Positions 36,443 through 46,616 are shown, numbered from the stretch's first letter. The stretch: DNA of 64,000 nt from Terasakiella brassicae (GCF_014641495.1 NZ_BMHV01000001.1:124001-188000), one strand, 5' to 3'. The notes: generated by a model not told the origin, from the letters alone. Made by a program: numbers and translations.

Positions 36443-37300
36443 CTATTCCACAGGGGTATCGTCGCTGGAGCCCCATTCCGCCCATGAACCATCATAAACA
36501 GCCGCATCCTTATTACCCAACAGGTAGGCAGCAAACGCAAGCACAGACGCCGTCACACCGGACCCGCAACTTGCAACCATCGGTTTGCGCGGGTCAATGC
36601 CTGCTTTTTCAAAAATAGAGCTTATTTCTTTTGCCGTTTTAAACGTCCCACCGTTTTCAACGTCAATCAGGCTGTCAAACGGAACGTTATGCGAATTGGG
36701 AATGCGCCCGACTTTGTGGACATTCCACGGTTCTGTCCCTTCACCGCGATAGCGTTCAGCAGAACGCGCATCAACGACTTGTTCGCGTTTGCGTTCAATA
36801 TTGTTCAACATCTTTTGCTTATCACGAATGATAAAATGATTGATGCGTGGGGTGAAATGACGTTCTTGTACGGGTTCAACCGGGCCTTCTTCGACGCGAC
36901 GACCTTCCGCAATCCATTTACCAAGGCCGCCATCCAGAACAGCGATATCTTCATATCCGAAATATCTGAACGTCCACCAGACACGCGCCGCCGCACAGCA
37001 GCTATTTCTGGAATCATAGACAACCATACGCACCCCATCGCCAAGGCCGAGTTTGCGAACCCGTGAGGAAAACTTCTCGGCTGATGGCACCATATGGGGG
37101 AGGGGGCTTTTCTCATCCGCAATATCGTCTACATCAAAAAACTGTGCCCCGGGAATGCGGGTTTCCATATAAGCATCACGCGCCGTTTTTCCTTCAACAG
37201 GTAAAAAATAGGTCGCATCAATTACACGAACATCCGGTGCATCCAGGTGATCTGCAAGCCATTGGGTATCGACAAGTGCGTGTGGGTTTTTAAAGGTCAT
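36443..37300 (-). CDS. sseA: 3-mercaptopyruvate sulfurtransferase
   Basis: 285-residue two-domain rhodanese. The C-terminal domain has the catalytic loop CGSGVTA (about 240-246), which distinguishes mercaptopyruvate sulfurtransferase from thiosulfate sulfurtransferase (CRKGVT/S). The N-terminal domain is the usual inactive copy (VIDATYFLPVEGKTARDAY). Transfers sulfur from mercaptopyruvate to acceptors. Preceded by a cysteine synthase gene with a terminator between. Confidence 0.94.
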   Translation of the reverse strand: MTFKNPHALVDTQWLADHLDAPDVRVIDATYFLPVEGKTARDAYMETRIPGAQFFDVDDIADEKSPLPHMVPSAEKFSSRVRKLGLGDGVRMVVYDSRNSCCAAARVWWTFRYFGYEDIAVLDGGLGKWIAEGRRVEEGPVEPVQERHFTPRINHFIIRDKQKMLNNIERKREQVVDARSAERYRGEGTEPWNVHKVGRIPNSHNVPFDSLIDVENGGTFKTAKEISSIFEKAGIDPRKPMVASCGSGVTASVLAFAAYLLGNKDAAVYDGSWAEWGSSDDTPVE

Positions 37301-37399
37301 TTCGCCCCCCCCTTTTTATCTCTTTTTCTCCTGTACCTATTGGGCACTTTTGATAAACATTAGGCAAGCGAAATTTGAACTTTTTTACCCGTCACCAAC

Positions 37400-37437
37400 A
37401 AAAAAGCCGTCCATGTATAAAGGGACGGCTTTTTTTA
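37400..37437 (-). terminator. Intrinsic terminator after the cysteine synthase gene
   Basis: AAAAGCCGTCC (left) and GGGACGGCTTTT (right) with a nine-base loop, A-run on the left acting as T-run on the minus strand, and a T-run on the right. Works in both directions. Confidence 0.8.
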
Positions 37438-37447
37438 TATAAGGACC

Positions 37448-38446
37448 TTACATCCAGTCCGGTGTCGGTAAATTTTGTTCTCTCAAAAATTCGGGGTTAA
37501 ACAGTTTGCTTTGATATCGGGTTCCGCTATCACACAAAACCGTAACGATGGTATGGCCCGGTCCCATTTCTTTTGCCAGATGAATGGCGCCGGCAACGTT
37601 TACACCGGAAGACCCGCCCACACAGATCCCTTCGTTTTTCAACAACTCAAAAACAAGTAAGACGGCTTCTTCATCATGGATTTGATAAGCACGGTCAATA
37701 ACAGCACCTTCAAGGTTGGCGGTAATGCGTCCTTGTCCAATCCCTTCCGTGATCGAAGACCCTTCTGCTTTTAATTCACCATGTTTGTAATAGTGATAAA
37801 GGGCTGCCCCCATTGGGTCGGCAATGGCGATTTGAATTTCTGGATTGTGCGCTTTCAAACCCATTGATATTCCGGCCAGCGTCCCGCCAGTCCCAACAGC
37901 GCAGACAAAACCGTCCACTTTTCCGTCTGTTTGCTGCCAGATTTCTTGTGCGGTTGTCTCCATATGGCCTTGGCGATTTGCCACATTGTCAAATTGGTTG
38001 GCCCATATCGCCCCATTTTCTTCGGTTTTTGCAAGTTCTTCCGCCAACCGACGCGAATAATGCACATAATTGTTGGGATCTTTATAAGGTACGGCCGGGA
38101 CGAGACGAAGGTCCGCCCCACACAAGCGTAACATATCCTTTTTTTCCTGACTTTGCGTTTCAGGCATGACAATCACACTACGATAACCCAAGGCCCGTCC
38201 AACCAAGGCAATGCCAATTCCCGTATTTCCCGCTGTGCCTTCGACAATAACGCCGCCGGGGCGCAACAGACCTTTGGCTTCTGCATCTTTGATAATTGCC
38301 AAGGCTGCGCGATCTTTAATTGACCCACCGGGGTTTAAAAATTCCGCCTTTGCCAAGATTTCACAGCCGGTTTCTTCCGATGCGTTTTTCAGGCGGATAA
38401 GGGGCGTGTTACCGATGGTTCCAACAAAACCGTTTCGAATGTCCAT
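37448..38446 (-). CDS. Cysteine synthase family protein
   Basis: 332-residue fold-II PLP enzyme. The PLP lysine is in NPGGSIKDRAAL (about 45), the substrate loop is EGTAGNTGIGIA (about 71), and the phosphate loop is GTGGTLAG (about 190). The TAGNTG form and the longer C-terminus place it near CysK2/cystathionine beta-synthase-like cysteine synthases, rather than classical CysK (TSGNTG). Makes cysteine from O-acetylserine and sulfide, or a related reaction. No cysE nearby. Confidence 0.88.
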   Translation of the reverse strand: MDIRNGFVGTIGNTPLIRLKNASEETGCEILAKAEFLNPGGSIKDRAALAIIKDAEAKGLLRPGGVIVEGTAGNTGIGIALVGRALGYRSVIVMPETQSQEKKDMLRLCGADLRLVPAVPYKDPNNYVHYSRRLAEELAKTEENGAIWANQFDNVANRQGHMETTAQEIWQQTDGKVDGFVCAVGTGGTLAGISMGLKAHNPEIQIAIADPMGAALYHYYKHGELKAEGSSITEGIGQGRITANLEGAVIDRAYQIHDEEAVLLVFELLKNEGICVGGSSGVNVAGAIHLAKEMGPGHTIVTVLCDSGTRYQSKLFNPEFLREQNLPTPDWM

Positions 38447-38535
38447 ATGTCATCTCTTCAAACATGATTGTGTGTTGAAGGGAAAATAGTCACTCGCTTA
38501 GAATTTTTCAATATTTAATCTAATATTATTGTTGT

Positions 38536-39174
38536 TTATTTATTTTTACACCATTTTTCACGTATATTATTATGGTGTAATTTCAGCCATTGTAAGGCGA
38601 TTATCCCCGTCGAATTATGCATATGACCATTGTTTAATAATTCAAAAGCTTCTGCACTCGACATTTTTAAAACACGAATATGTTCGCCTTCTTCTTCCAG
38701 CCCCGCATGATCAAGGGCTTCATCGCTATCAACTTCCACACAATATAGATGGATGGTTTCAGATGATCCCCCCGGTGTCACAATATAATCTGCAATAAAT
38801 TCGACCCGTTTGGCTTCGCAACCGGTTTCTTCTGTGGTTTCGCGGATGGCAACATCTTTGGGGGTTTGCCCGTCTTCGATAATCCCCGCCGGGACTTCCA
38901 AAAGCCACGGGTTATTTCCGGCGGCATAGGCCCCGGGACGGAATTGTTCAATTAAAATAACGATATCTTTAACCGGGTCGTAAGGCAGCATGGCAGAGGC
39001 ATGCCCACGTTCAAAAACTTCGCGTATAATCGGTTTTGTCCAACCGCCTTCGTGAATACGATGCTGTATCGTATAGACATCAATTTGGAAATACCCTTTA
39101 AACGGGGTTTCTTTCTTTACAACTTTCACATCATCTTGGCTGAATTGTGCGTAATCCGCGCGGCTCTTTGCCAT
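38536..39174 (-). CDS. Nudix hydrolase, ADP-ribose pyrophosphatase-like
   Basis: 212 residues. The Nudix box spans 97-119 (G-x5-Q-x7-RETTEETG). The first glutamate of the consensus GX5EX7REUXEEXGU is Gln103 here; the metal-binding REUXEE core is intact. LIEQFRPGAYAAGNNPWLLEVPAG before the box (core EQFRPG...LEVPAG) is typical of the ADP-ribose/GDP-mannose pyrophosphatase group. Start ATG is immediately next to the parA stop, so they are co-transcribed. Confidence 0.88.
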   Translation of the reverse strand: MAKSRADYAQFSQDDVKVVKKETPFKGYFQIDVYTIQHRIHEGGWTKPIIREVFERGHASAMLPYDPVKDIVILIEQFRPGAYAAGNNPWLLEVPAGIIEDGQTPKDVAIRETTEETGCEAKRVEFIADYIVTPGGSSETIHLYCVEVDSDEALDHAGLEEEGEHIRVLKMSSAEAFELLNNGHMHNSTGIIALQWLKLHHNNIREKWCKNK

Positions 39175-39804
39175 TTATCGTCCCCAGATTTCTTTTGCCA
39201 ATGCTTTAACTTCGCGCGTTGCGGCACTGCTTTTATCCGATTCAACAACCCCAAGGCCATCAATCATACTGGAGGCAAAGGCAACCCGGTTCCCCAATGT
39301 CGCGCTCAACATCGGACGTTCATCTTCTTCCAGCATGGTTTTAATCTTTTCCAGCAGTTTTCCACGCGGTGGAATGCGGTTTAAAAGAACGATGGCTTCT
39401 GTTTTCTCTTTTTTGGCTTGTTTAAACGTTGGATCGGTCGCCCAGACATCCATCGGGCTGGGTTGCACCGGGATCACCAATAAATCTGCATAACGAATGG
39501 CGATATTGGCCTCGGTTTGTGCGTGCGGTGGTGCATCAACCAAAATAACGTCGAAATCCTGTTTTAATCTGTCCAGTTCGTTTTTTAAACGCCAACCGCC
39601 CACACTTGACAAAACAATGCGGTTTTTTTCACCCAACGTTCTTTTGCGTTCCGCAAACCACGAGGTCAGACTTGCCTGCGGATCAATATCAACCAAAGCC
39701 ACGTTTTTCCTTTGTGCCGCATAAACAGCAGAAAGTTGCGCCACAACGGTTGTTTTACCGGCACCGCCTTTTTGTTGGGCGATGGTGATGATTTTGGCAG
39801 ACAT
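39175..39804 (-). CDS. Orphan ParA-family ATPase
   Basis: 209 residues from the ATG at 39804, which has AGGAGG seven bases upstream. The deviant Walker A is KGGAGKTT (about 11-18), Walker A' is VALVDIDPQASLTSW, and Walker B is VILVDAPP. No parB or centromere-like repeats are near, so this is not the chromosome-partition ParA. It probably positions some other cargo or acts as a MinD-like switch. Paired with the Nudix gene. Confidence 0.9.
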   Translation of the reverse strand: MSAKIITIAQQKGGAGKTTVVAQLSAVYAAQRKNVALVDIDPQASLTSWFAERKRTLGEKNRIVLSSVGGWRLKNELDRLKQDFDVILVDAPPHAQTEANIAIRYADLLVIPVQPSPMDVWATDPTFKQAKKEKTEAIVLLNRIPPRGKLLEKIKTMLEEDERPMLSATLGNRVAFASSMIDGLGVVESDKSSAATREVKALAKEIWGR

Positions 39805-39893
39805 TGCAAGCCTCCTGCATAAAATGTGCGTCTTCAACACTCAATTGTTGCTTGAGTATGTCGCAATAGCAAGGAATTGCTGCATCGCACCAA

Positions 39894-41147
39894 TCAAAAA
39901 CGATCGTAAGACAGGCCCGACAGACTGATTTCCGGTGTTTTCTCGCCAATTATGTCTGTGATGACTTGTGCCGACCCGCAAGACATTGTCCAGCCCAACG
40001 TTCCATGTCCAGTGTTTAAATATAAGGAATCGATAGATGTTTTACCGATGATCGGTACGCTATCCGGCGTTTTTGGGCGCAAACCTGCCCAAAGTTCTGC
40101 ATCCTCAGGATTAGCACATCCCGGAAACAGTTCCATCGTTTTTTTCAGGATGAAATCCGTGCGAACATCATTTAACGCCGTACTATATCCCCCCAGTTCT
40201 GCGGTGCCTGCCACCCGCAAGCGATTACCAAAACGGCTGATAACCAATTTAAATTCATCGTCCGTTAAACTGACCGTTGGTGCATTTTGCGGCTTTAACA
40301 AGGGTAGGGTGATGGAATACCCCTTGGCGGGATAGATCGGTAAATTTATCCCGTGTTCTTTCACCAAAAACCGGCTAAAACTGCCCATGCAAACCACATA
40401 GGCATCCGCTTTTATAGTTCCATGATTGGTGGAAACGCCTTGGATTTTACCGTTTTCAACGATCAAGCGGTGAATGTCGTGATTAAACCGGAAATCAACA
40501 CCGTTGACCTTCGCGCTACGTTCAATGGCTTGGCTAAATTTATGGGCATCACCGCTTTCATCATCCTGCGAATAAATGCCACCGACCAGTTGCTCGCCAA
40601 CATGGCTTAAAGCCGGTTCACATTCAAGACATTGGGATGGGGACAAAACGCGACGATCCAATCCATATTTGCGCATGATACATGCAGCGTGAACGGCTTG
40701 GTCAAACTCTTTCGAATCCCGATAGAAATGAAGGATACCTTCTTCGCGTTGATCGTAAGATAAATTCAGTTCGCGGCGCAGCTCTTTTAAACATTTACGG
40801 CTATGTAACGCGATGCGCAACGTGCGTTCGGTATTGATTTCAGTTTTACGTGACGTGCAATTTTTTAAAAACTGAAAACACCATGACCATAGGGCCGGGT
40901 CGAGGTGTAAATAATGAAATAAAAGCGGTGCGTCTTTTTTACCGAGCCATTTTAAGGCTTTCCACGGGGTTGTCGGACTCGCCCAAGGGTCCGCGTGCGC
41001 GGCCGCAATTTGCCCGCCGTTTGCAAAACTTGTTTCCATTGCGGATGTTTCTTGGCGGTCCAGTACCACGACCTCATGCCCGGCTTTTTGTAAATAAAAA
41101 GCCGTCGTTGTACCGACTACACCTGCGCCAAGGACCAATACCCGCAC
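39894..41147 (-). CDS. dadA: D-amino acid dehydrogenase
   Basis: 417-residue FAD-dependent membrane-associated oxidoreductase that deaminates D-amino acids such as D-alanine into the quinone pool. FAD motif VLGAGVVGTTTAFYLQKAGHEV (core GAGVVGTTTAFYL) at the N-terminus, the SFANGGQIAAAHADPWASP block, and the C-terminal GLRPKTPDSVPIIGKT and LNTGHGTLGWTMSCGSAQ are diagnostic of DadA. Divergent from nnr with 71 bases between. No alanine racemase gene is adjacent. Confidence 0.94.
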   Translation of the reverse strand: MRVLVLGAGVVGTTTAFYLQKAGHEVVVLDRQETSAMETSFANGGQIAAAHADPWASPTTPWKALKWLGKKDAPLLFHYLHLDPALWSWCFQFLKNCTSRKTEINTERTLRIALHSRKCLKELRRELNLSYDQREEGILHFYRDSKEFDQAVHAACIMRKYGLDRRVLSPSQCLECEPALSHVGEQLVGGIYSQDDESGDAHKFSQAIERSAKVNGVDFRFNHDIHRLIVENGKIQGVSTNHGTIKADAYVVCMGSFSRFLVKEHGINLPIYPAKGYSITLPLLKPQNAPTVSLTDDEFKLVISRFGNRLRVAGTAELGGYSTALNDVRTDFILKKTMELFPGCANPEDAELWAGLRPKTPDSVPIIGKTSIDSLYLNTGHGTLGWTMSCGSAQVITDIIGEKTPEISLSGLSYDRF

Positions 41148-41218
41148 GACAACACTCTCTTTTTCTTGTATTACTGGAACCGTATTTAAAAGCAGTGACC
41201 CTTAAAGGCAAGGAAGCG

Positions 41219-42658
41219 ATGGCAAAAAACACAAAAAACCATCTTCTCAGTGTCGCACAAATGTATGAGGCAGACCAACGCACTATAGAAAGCGGTATCT
41301 CCGGGATACGGCTTATGGAAGCTGCCGGAAGCGCGATTGCACGTGAGATTACAACCCGCTGGTCCCCACGCAAAACGGTTATCCTGTGTGGACCGGGAAA
41401 TAACGGGGGCGATGGTTTTGTCGTTGCCCGCCTTTTGCATAACAAAGGGTGGTATGTGCGTATTTTACTTTTGGGGGAACGTGACAACCTGAAAGGGGAT
41501 GCAAAAACCAATGCGGACCGTTGGCCGTTTGAAACACAACCTTTCTCTCCGGACGGGATCAAAGACGCGGACCTGATTGTTGATGCCGTTTTTGGCGCAG
41601 GCTTGGTGCGTGATGTGGATGGCATTGTTGCCCTGACATTAAAGGCTGCCCAACAACAAAACGTTCCGATCATTGCTGTCGATATGCCCAGCGGTGTTGA
41701 TGGCGATAGCGGACAAATTTTAGGGATGGCAATACAGGCAGACATCACCGTCACATTTTGCCGGGCCAAAACCGGGCATTACCTTTTGCCCGGACGAACA
41801 CTGTGTGGTGATGTGATCGTTGCAGATATTGGAATCCAGGATCCTATCATTGAACAAATTGCCCCAGAAAACACGAAAAACGCACCTGCTCATTTATTCC
41901 CTTGGCCCAAAACTGAAGGGCATAAATTTGATCGCGGACATGGTGTCATTGTCGGTGGGCAGCAAATGACCGGGGCAACCCGGTTGGCTGCCCTTTGTGC
42001 GCGACGGGTTGGGGCTGGTTTGATTACCATTGCCGCGCGCGGCACTGCCTACATGGTCTATCGCACATGTGAACCCGGAAATTTAGTTTCCAATGATAAC
42101 TTAAACGAGATTCTCGCCGATCCACGCAAAAACACCGTTTTGATTGGTCCCGGCCTCGGTATCGGGGAAGGGCGAAAGGCCTTGGTTAAGGATCTTCTTA
42201 ACACCGATAAAAATCTTATTTTGGATGCCGATGCCCTGACCATGCTCGCGGGGCATAATTGGCAAAACAGGGCAGGGGAAACCTTGCTTACCCCGCATGA
42301 AGGTGAATTTAAACGGCTATTCCCAGATATTACGGGATCCAAACTGGAACGCGCCCGCCAAGCCGCACATCAGTCCAAAGCAACGGTTTTATTAAAAGGT
42401 CCAGATACGGTCATTGCCGCCCCGGATGGTCGTTGCACCATCAATACGACAGGTACACCGTGGCTGGCCACCGCAGGAAGCGGTGATTCTTTGGCCGGTA
42501 TTTGTCTTGGACTGATCTGTCAGGGGCTCAATTCATACGATGGCGCCTGTTTAGGGACATGGCTGCACGGAAAATGTGCTGAAACAGGCGGTGTAGGCCT
42601 GATTTCCGAGGATATAAGCACACTTTTGCCCGAAGTTTTGAAAACATTGCAAAAATAA
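41219..42658 (+). CDS. nnr: Bifunctional NAD(P)H-hydrate epimerase/dehydratase
   Basis: 479-residue repair enzyme for hydrated NADH/NADPH. The N-terminal YjeF/NnrE epimerase domain has GPGNNGGDGFVVARLL (about 61-76) and AVDMPSGVDGDSG; the C-terminal NnrD ADP-dependent dehydratase domain has IGPGLG, LLTPHEGEFKRLF and the catalytic AGSGDSLAG (about 420). The ATG at 41219 has AAGGAAG upstream; the open frame extends much farther up, through the antisense of dadA, and is not used. Relevant to a cell with heavy NADH turnover through complex I. Confidence 0.95.
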   Translation: MAKNTKNHLLSVAQMYEADQRTIESGISGIRLMEAAGSAIAREITTRWSPRKTVILCGPGNNGGDGFVVARLLHNKGWYVRILLLGERDNLKGDAKTNADRWPFETQPFSPDGIKDADLIVDAVFGAGLVRDVDGIVALTLKAAQQQNVPIIAVDMPSGVDGDSGQILGMAIQADITVTFCRAKTGHYLLPGRTLCGDVIVADIGIQDPIIEQIAPENTKNAPAHLFPWPKTEGHKFDRGHGVIVGGQQMTGATRLAALCARRVGAGLITIAARGTAYMVYRTCEPGNLVSNDNLNEILADPRKNTVLIGPGLGIGEGRKALVKDLLNTDKNLILDADALTMLAGHNWQNRAGETLLTPHEGEFKRLFPDITGSKLERARQAAHQSKATVLLKGPDTVIAAPDGRCTINTTGTPWLATAGSGDSLAGICLGLICQGLNSYDGACLGTWLHGKCAETGGVGLISEDISTLLPEVLKTLQK

Positions 42659-42667
42659 GTATTCTTA

Positions 42668-42696
42668 TTGTTGACTTGCCAAGCGGAATGTATAGA
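42668..42696 (+). promoter_or_regulatory. Candidate promoter for tRNA-Leu
   Basis: TTGTTG (42668-42673), 17-base spacer, TATAGA (42691-42696). An overlapping TTGACT at 42671 has only 14 bases to the -10. The transcript would start about 50 bases before the tRNA. Confidence 0.45.
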
Positions 42697-42753
42697 GTGT
42701 GCCCGCAATTGGATTCGAGCGCTTGGCGCTATTGAGTGCGATTTTTGGACAAT

Positions 42754-42838
<85 letters not shown>

Positions 42839-42923
42839 AAGATATCAAGCTCAGAGACAGGCTGCCGCACCGAGTTCAGAAACAAACGAATTCGTAAACC
42901 CAATCCTTATAGAGATTTCCCAT

Positions 42924-44345
42924 ATGCAGGTTACTGAAACCAAGGCCGAAGGCCTCAATCGAGAATACACCGTTGTTGTTGCTGCTTCCGACATTGAAAC
43001 TAAAGTAACAACTCGCCTCGGTGAGATTTCCAAAACTGTTAAAATTCCGGGTTTCCGCCCCGGTAAAGTTCCTTCCAAAATCTTGCGCCAGAAATACGGC
43101 CAGTCCGTAATGGGCGAAGTACTGGAAGGCGCGGTTAACGAAGCTTCTGCCAAAACACTGGAAGAAAATGAACTTCGTCCGGCGGCACAGCCCAAGATCG
43201 AAATCACCAAATTTGAAGAAGGTGCCGATCTGGAATTCACTATGGCTGTTGAACTGTTCCCTGAGTTCGATCTCATGGACTTCAAAAAAGTCAAGCTTGA
43301 GCGTCTGGTCGTTCCTGTCAAAGACGAAGAAATCGACGAAACACTGCAACGTATTGCAGATGCCAACAAAGATTCTGAACCGGCGAAGTCCAAAGCCAAG
43401 AAAATTGCCAATGGCAATATCGCAGTTATCGATTTTGTCGGCAGCATCGATGGTGTTGAATTTGACGGCGGCAAAGGCGAAAACTACAGCCTCGAAATTG
43501 GTTCCAACACATTCATCCCCGGCTTCGAAGACCAACTGATTGGTTTAAAAGTCGATGACGAAAAAGACGTGGAAGTGAAGTTCCCGGAAGAATACGGCGC
43601 TGAAAACCTTGCAGGTAAAGACGCTGTCTTCAAATGTAAAATCAACGAAATCCGTACCGTTGTTCCGGCTGAGATCAATGACGATCTGGCCAAGAAAATC
43701 GGTATGGAATCTTTGGATGCTTTGAAAGAAGCGATTCGTGAAGAACGTTCCAAAGAATTCGAACAAATGACACGCCAGCACGTTAAAAAACATTTGCTTG
43801 ATGCGCTCGACGAAGCACATTCGTTTGAACTGCCGGCTTCACTGGTTGAAGGCGAAACCAACCAAATCTGGTCGCAATTCGAAGAAACACGTAAAAACAA
43901 CCCGGATCAAATTGACGCAGAAGACAAAGATAAGTCTGATGACGAACTGAAGGCCGATTACGCGAAAATTGCAGAACGCCGCGTTCGTCTTGGTTTGGTC
44001 TTGGCCGAAGTTGGCCGTGTCAACAAACTGGAACTGTCCCCGGAAGATCTGAATGGCGCCATCCTCAACGAAGCACGTCGTTATCCGGGTCAAGAACAGG
44101 CTGTTTTCGAATATTTCAAAAACAACCCGCAAGCCATCGAATCTCTGCGCGCACCGCTCTTTGAAGAAAAAGTCGTCGACTTCATTCTTGAATTGGCTGA
44201 TGTGAAGGACAAAGAAGTCACGGCTGAAGACCTTCTGAACTCCTTGAACGCGGAAGAAGAAGAAAAAGCAGAACCAAAAAAGAAAGCACCGGCCAAGAAA
44301 AAGGCTGCGGCTAAGAAAAAAGAAGCTGAAGAAGACCAAGAATAA
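42924..44345 (+). CDS. tig: Trigger factor
   Basis: 473-residue ribosome-associated chaperone and prolyl isomerase. The ribosome-binding loop PGFRPGKVPSKIL is at about 43-55, the FKBP-type domain covers about 150-245 (IDFVGSIDGVEF...GFEDQLIGLK), and the C-terminal substrate cradle follows. The tail is a lysine/alanine run (KKKAPAKKKAAAKKKEAEED) common in alphaproteobacterial Tig. The start at 42924 is chosen because the longer frame would include tRNA-Leu. First of the tig-clpP-clpX-lon quality-control group. Confidence 0.97.
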   Translation: MQVTETKAEGLNREYTVVVAASDIETKVTTRLGEISKTVKIPGFRPGKVPSKILRQKYGQSVMGEVLEGAVNEASAKTLEENELRPAAQPKIEITKFEEGADLEFTMAVELFPEFDLMDFKKVKLERLVVPVKDEEIDETLQRIADANKDSEPAKSKAKKIANGNIAVIDFVGSIDGVEFDGGKGENYSLEIGSNTFIPGFEDQLIGLKVDDEKDVEVKFPEEYGAENLAGKDAVFKCKINEIRTVVPAEINDDLAKKIGMESLDALKEAIREERSKEFEQMTRQHVKKHLLDALDEAHSFELPASLVEGETNQIWSQFEETRKNNPDQIDAEDKDKSDDELKADYAKIAERRVRLGLVLAEVGRVNKLELSPEDLNGAILNEARRYPGQEQAVFEYFKNNPQAIESLRAPLFEEKVVDFILELADVKDKEVTAEDLLNSLNAEEEEKAEPKKKAPAKKKAAAKKKEAEEDQE

Positions 44346-44403
44346 GCTTTTTGGCACTTTTCTGATGTTCCCCCTTGCGGGAATTGAAAAGGCTTCGTAA
44401 TTT

Positions 44404-44438
44404 AAACCCACCTTGCAAAATGCAAGGTGGGTTTTTTT
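44404..44438 (+). terminator. Intrinsic terminator after tig
   Basis: AAACCCACCTTGCA, three-base loop, TGCAAGGTGGGTTT, then a T-run: a perfect 14-base-pair stem. clpP starts 27 bases later, so clpP needs read-through or its own promoter. Confidence 0.9.
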
Positions 44439-44464
44439 AATGCAATTCAAGGAACGAATTTATA

Positions 44465-45097
44465 ATGCACGATCCTCTTAGCGTCATGAGCAATCTGGTC
44501 CCCATGGTCGTCGAAACGACAAATCGCGGGGAACGCGCCTACGACATCTATTCCCGTCTGTTAAAAGAACGTATCATCTTCATAACAGGGCAGGTAGAAG
44601 ACCATATGGCGAGTCTGATCTGCGCACAGCTGTTGTTCCTGGAATCGGAAAACCCGGACAAAGACATTGCCATGTACATCAACTCCCCCGGTGGCGTTGT
44701 GACAAGTGGACTGTCCATCTATGACACCATGCAATATATCCGCCCGGACGTTTCCACCGTTTGCTTGGGACAAGCTTGCTCTATGGGTTCGCTTTTATTG
44801 GCCGCTGGTGCTGCTGGTAAGCGTTACGCCTTGCCAAACTCCCGCATTATGGTTCACCAGCCTTCCGGCGGTGCACAAGGCCAGGCAACCGATATTGAGA
44901 TTCAAGCGCGTGAGATTCTGGCCCTTAAACGGCGCCTGAACGAAATTTACGTTCATCACACCGGGCAAAAACTCGAAGAAATCGAAAAAGCACTGGAACG
45001 TGACCGTTTCATGCAGCCCGAAGAAGCAAAATCTTTTGGTCTAATTGATCAGGTGGTCTCATCACGCCCGAAAGGCGAAAGCGATTCTGAAGATTAA
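44465..45097 (+). CDS. clpP: ATP-dependent Clp protease proteolytic subunit
   Basis: 210-residue serine peptidase forming the double-heptamer chamber. Catalytic Ser106 (GQACSMGS), His131 ([10 protein letters not shown]) and Asp near 180 are present, as is the oxyanion-loop SPGGVVTSG. Followed by clpX as usual. Confidence 0.98.
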   Translation: MHDPLSVMSNLVPMVVETTNRGERAYDIYSRLLKERIIFITGQVEDHMASLICAQLLFLESENPDKDIAMYINSPGGVVTSGLSIYDTMQYIRPDVSTVCLGQACSMGSLLLAAGAAGKRYALPNSRIMVHQPSGGAQGQATDIEIQAREILALKRRLNEIYVHHTGQKLEEIEKALERDRFMQPEEAKSFGLIDQVVSSRPKGESDSED

Positions 45098-45123
45098 TTC
45101 GATATTTTCCCGTCAATTGCACC

Positions 45124-45157
45124 ACGCCCGCTTGATTAGCGGGCGTTTTGCTTTTTT
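45124..45157 (+). terminator. Intrinsic terminator after clpP
   Basis: ACGCCCGCT, five-base loop, AGCGGGCGT, then TTTGCTTTTTT. It lies between clpP and clpX, so clpX is probably partly independent. Confidence 0.85.
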
Positions 45158-45318
45158 GTAATTTCAACAAAAGGCCTGTTCACGCACAAAGGTAAACAGA
45201 TCGGCTGAAATTAACAAAAAGGTCATTTTAGGCATTGTAGTCCGAACTAAAGTCGGGCTAAGCTAGGGAAAGAGAAAAAACCAAGGTGGCGACCAATCGC
45301 CAAGAATACGGAGAAAAC

Positions 45319-46584
45319 ATGACTAAGTCTTCCGGTGACGACTCAAAAAACACGTTATACTGCTCCTTCTGTGGCAAAAGCCAACATGAAGTCCGCAAGC
45401 TGATCGCCGGGCCTACCGTCTTCATTTGTGACGAATGCGTTGAACTCTGCATGGATATTATCCGTGAAGAAAATAAAACCGGATTGTCCAAATCGGAAGA
45501 AGGCGTTCCTTCCCCGCAAGAAATTTTTGATGTTCTTGAAGATTATGTAATCGGTCAGGCCCATGCAAAGCGTGTGCTTTCCGTTGCGGTCCATAACCAT
45601 TACAAGCGACTAAACCATATTGGTAAAACCGGTGAGGTGGAATTGGCGAAATCCAATATCCTGCTGGTTGGCCCAACAGGTTGCGGTAAGACTTTATTGG
45701 CGCAGACGCTCGCACGCATACTGGATGTTCCCTTTACAATGGCGGATGCAACCACATTGACCGAAGCCGGTTATGTGGGGGAAGATGTGGAAAATATCAT
45801 TCTCAAACTCCTGCAAGCTGCTGACTACAATGTGGAACGCGCCCAACGCGGCATTGTTTATATCGATGAAGTCGATAAAATTTCCCGAAAAAGCGACAAT
45901 CCATCCATTACGCGCGATGTATCGGGTGAGGGTGTCCAGCAGGCTTTGCTGAAAATTATGGAAGGCACGGTTGCCTCCGTCCCACCACAAGGCGGGCGTA
46001 AACATCCACAACAGGAATTTCTGCAAGTGGATACCACAAATATTCTGTTTATCTGCGGCGGTGCTTTTGCCGGGATTGACAAGATTATTTCACAACGTGG
46101 GCGCGATACCTCCATCGGTTTTGGGGCGGATGTGCGCAGCGAAGATGAACGCAGCACAGGTAAAATCCTGCATGAAATGGAACCTGAAGATCTGTTGAAA
46201 TTTGGGCTGATCCCTGAATTTGTCGGTCGACTGCCCGTTCTGGCAACGCTTGAAGATTTGGATAACGAAACGCTGGTTCGTATTTTGACAGAACCCAAAA
46301 ATGCGCTTGTTAAACAATATCAACGCCTGTTCGAAATGGAAGAGGCCGATCTATCCTTTACCGAAGGGGCCTTGGAAGCAATTGCTCAAAAAGCGATTCT
46401 CCGTAAAACAGGGGCCCGTGGTTTGCGCTCGATCATGGAAGGGATTCTCCTTGATACCATGTTCGAATTGCCCAGTCAGGAAAATGTAGAAGAAGTCGTG
46501 GTCAATAGCGAAGCGGTTGAAGGTGATGCTCCACCGCTGTTGATTTACGCTGATAAAAAAGAAGAAGCTGAGACAAGTGCTTAA
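45319..46584 (+). CDS. clpX: ATP-dependent Clp protease ATP-binding subunit ClpX
   Basis: 421-residue AAA+ unfoldase. The N-terminal zinc finger has CSFCGKSQ and CDECVELC (Cys pairs about 15-18 and 37-40), Walker A is GPTGCGKT (about 118), Walker [11 protein letters not shown], and the RGxxG pore motif region and IGF loop (SIGFGADV) for ClpP docking are present. I use the ATG at 45319 with ACGGAG upstream, not the GTG at 45286. If the Panacea-like protein at 22581 is a SocA-type adaptor, ClpXP would be its protease. Confidence 0.98.
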   Translation: MTKSSGDDSKNTLYCSFCGKSQHEVRKLIAGPTVFICDECVELCMDIIREENKTGLSKSEEGVPSPQEIFDVLEDYVIGQAHAKRVLSVAVHNHYKRLNHIGKTGEVELAKSNILLVGPTGCGKTLLAQTLARILDVPFTMADATTLTEAGYVGEDVENIILKLLQAADYNVERAQRGIVYIDEVDKISRKSDNPSITRDVSGEGVQQALLKIMEGTVASVPPQGGRKHPQQEFLQVDTTNILFICGGAFAGIDKIISQRGRDTSIGFGADVRSEDERSTGKILHEMEPEDLLKFGLIPEFVGRLPVLATLEDLDNETLVRILTEPKNALVKQYQRLFEMEEADLSFTEGALEAIAQKAILRKTGARGLRSIMEGILLDTMFELPSQENVEEVVVNSEAVEGDAPPLLIYADKKEEAETSA

Positions 46585-46616
46585 AATAGCCCTGTCACAG
46601 TAAAAAAAATCAATTT

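Noticed and set aside
40850-41218. Upstream extension of nnr
   Set aside because: Runs antisense through dadA; the conserved YjeF domain begins just after the ATG at 41219, which has a ribosome-binding site.
44285-44345. Lysine-rich low-complexity end of tig as a frameshift artefact
   Set aside because: Such Lys/Ala/Glu tails are common in alphaproteobacterial trigger factors and the frame ends cleanly before a terminator.
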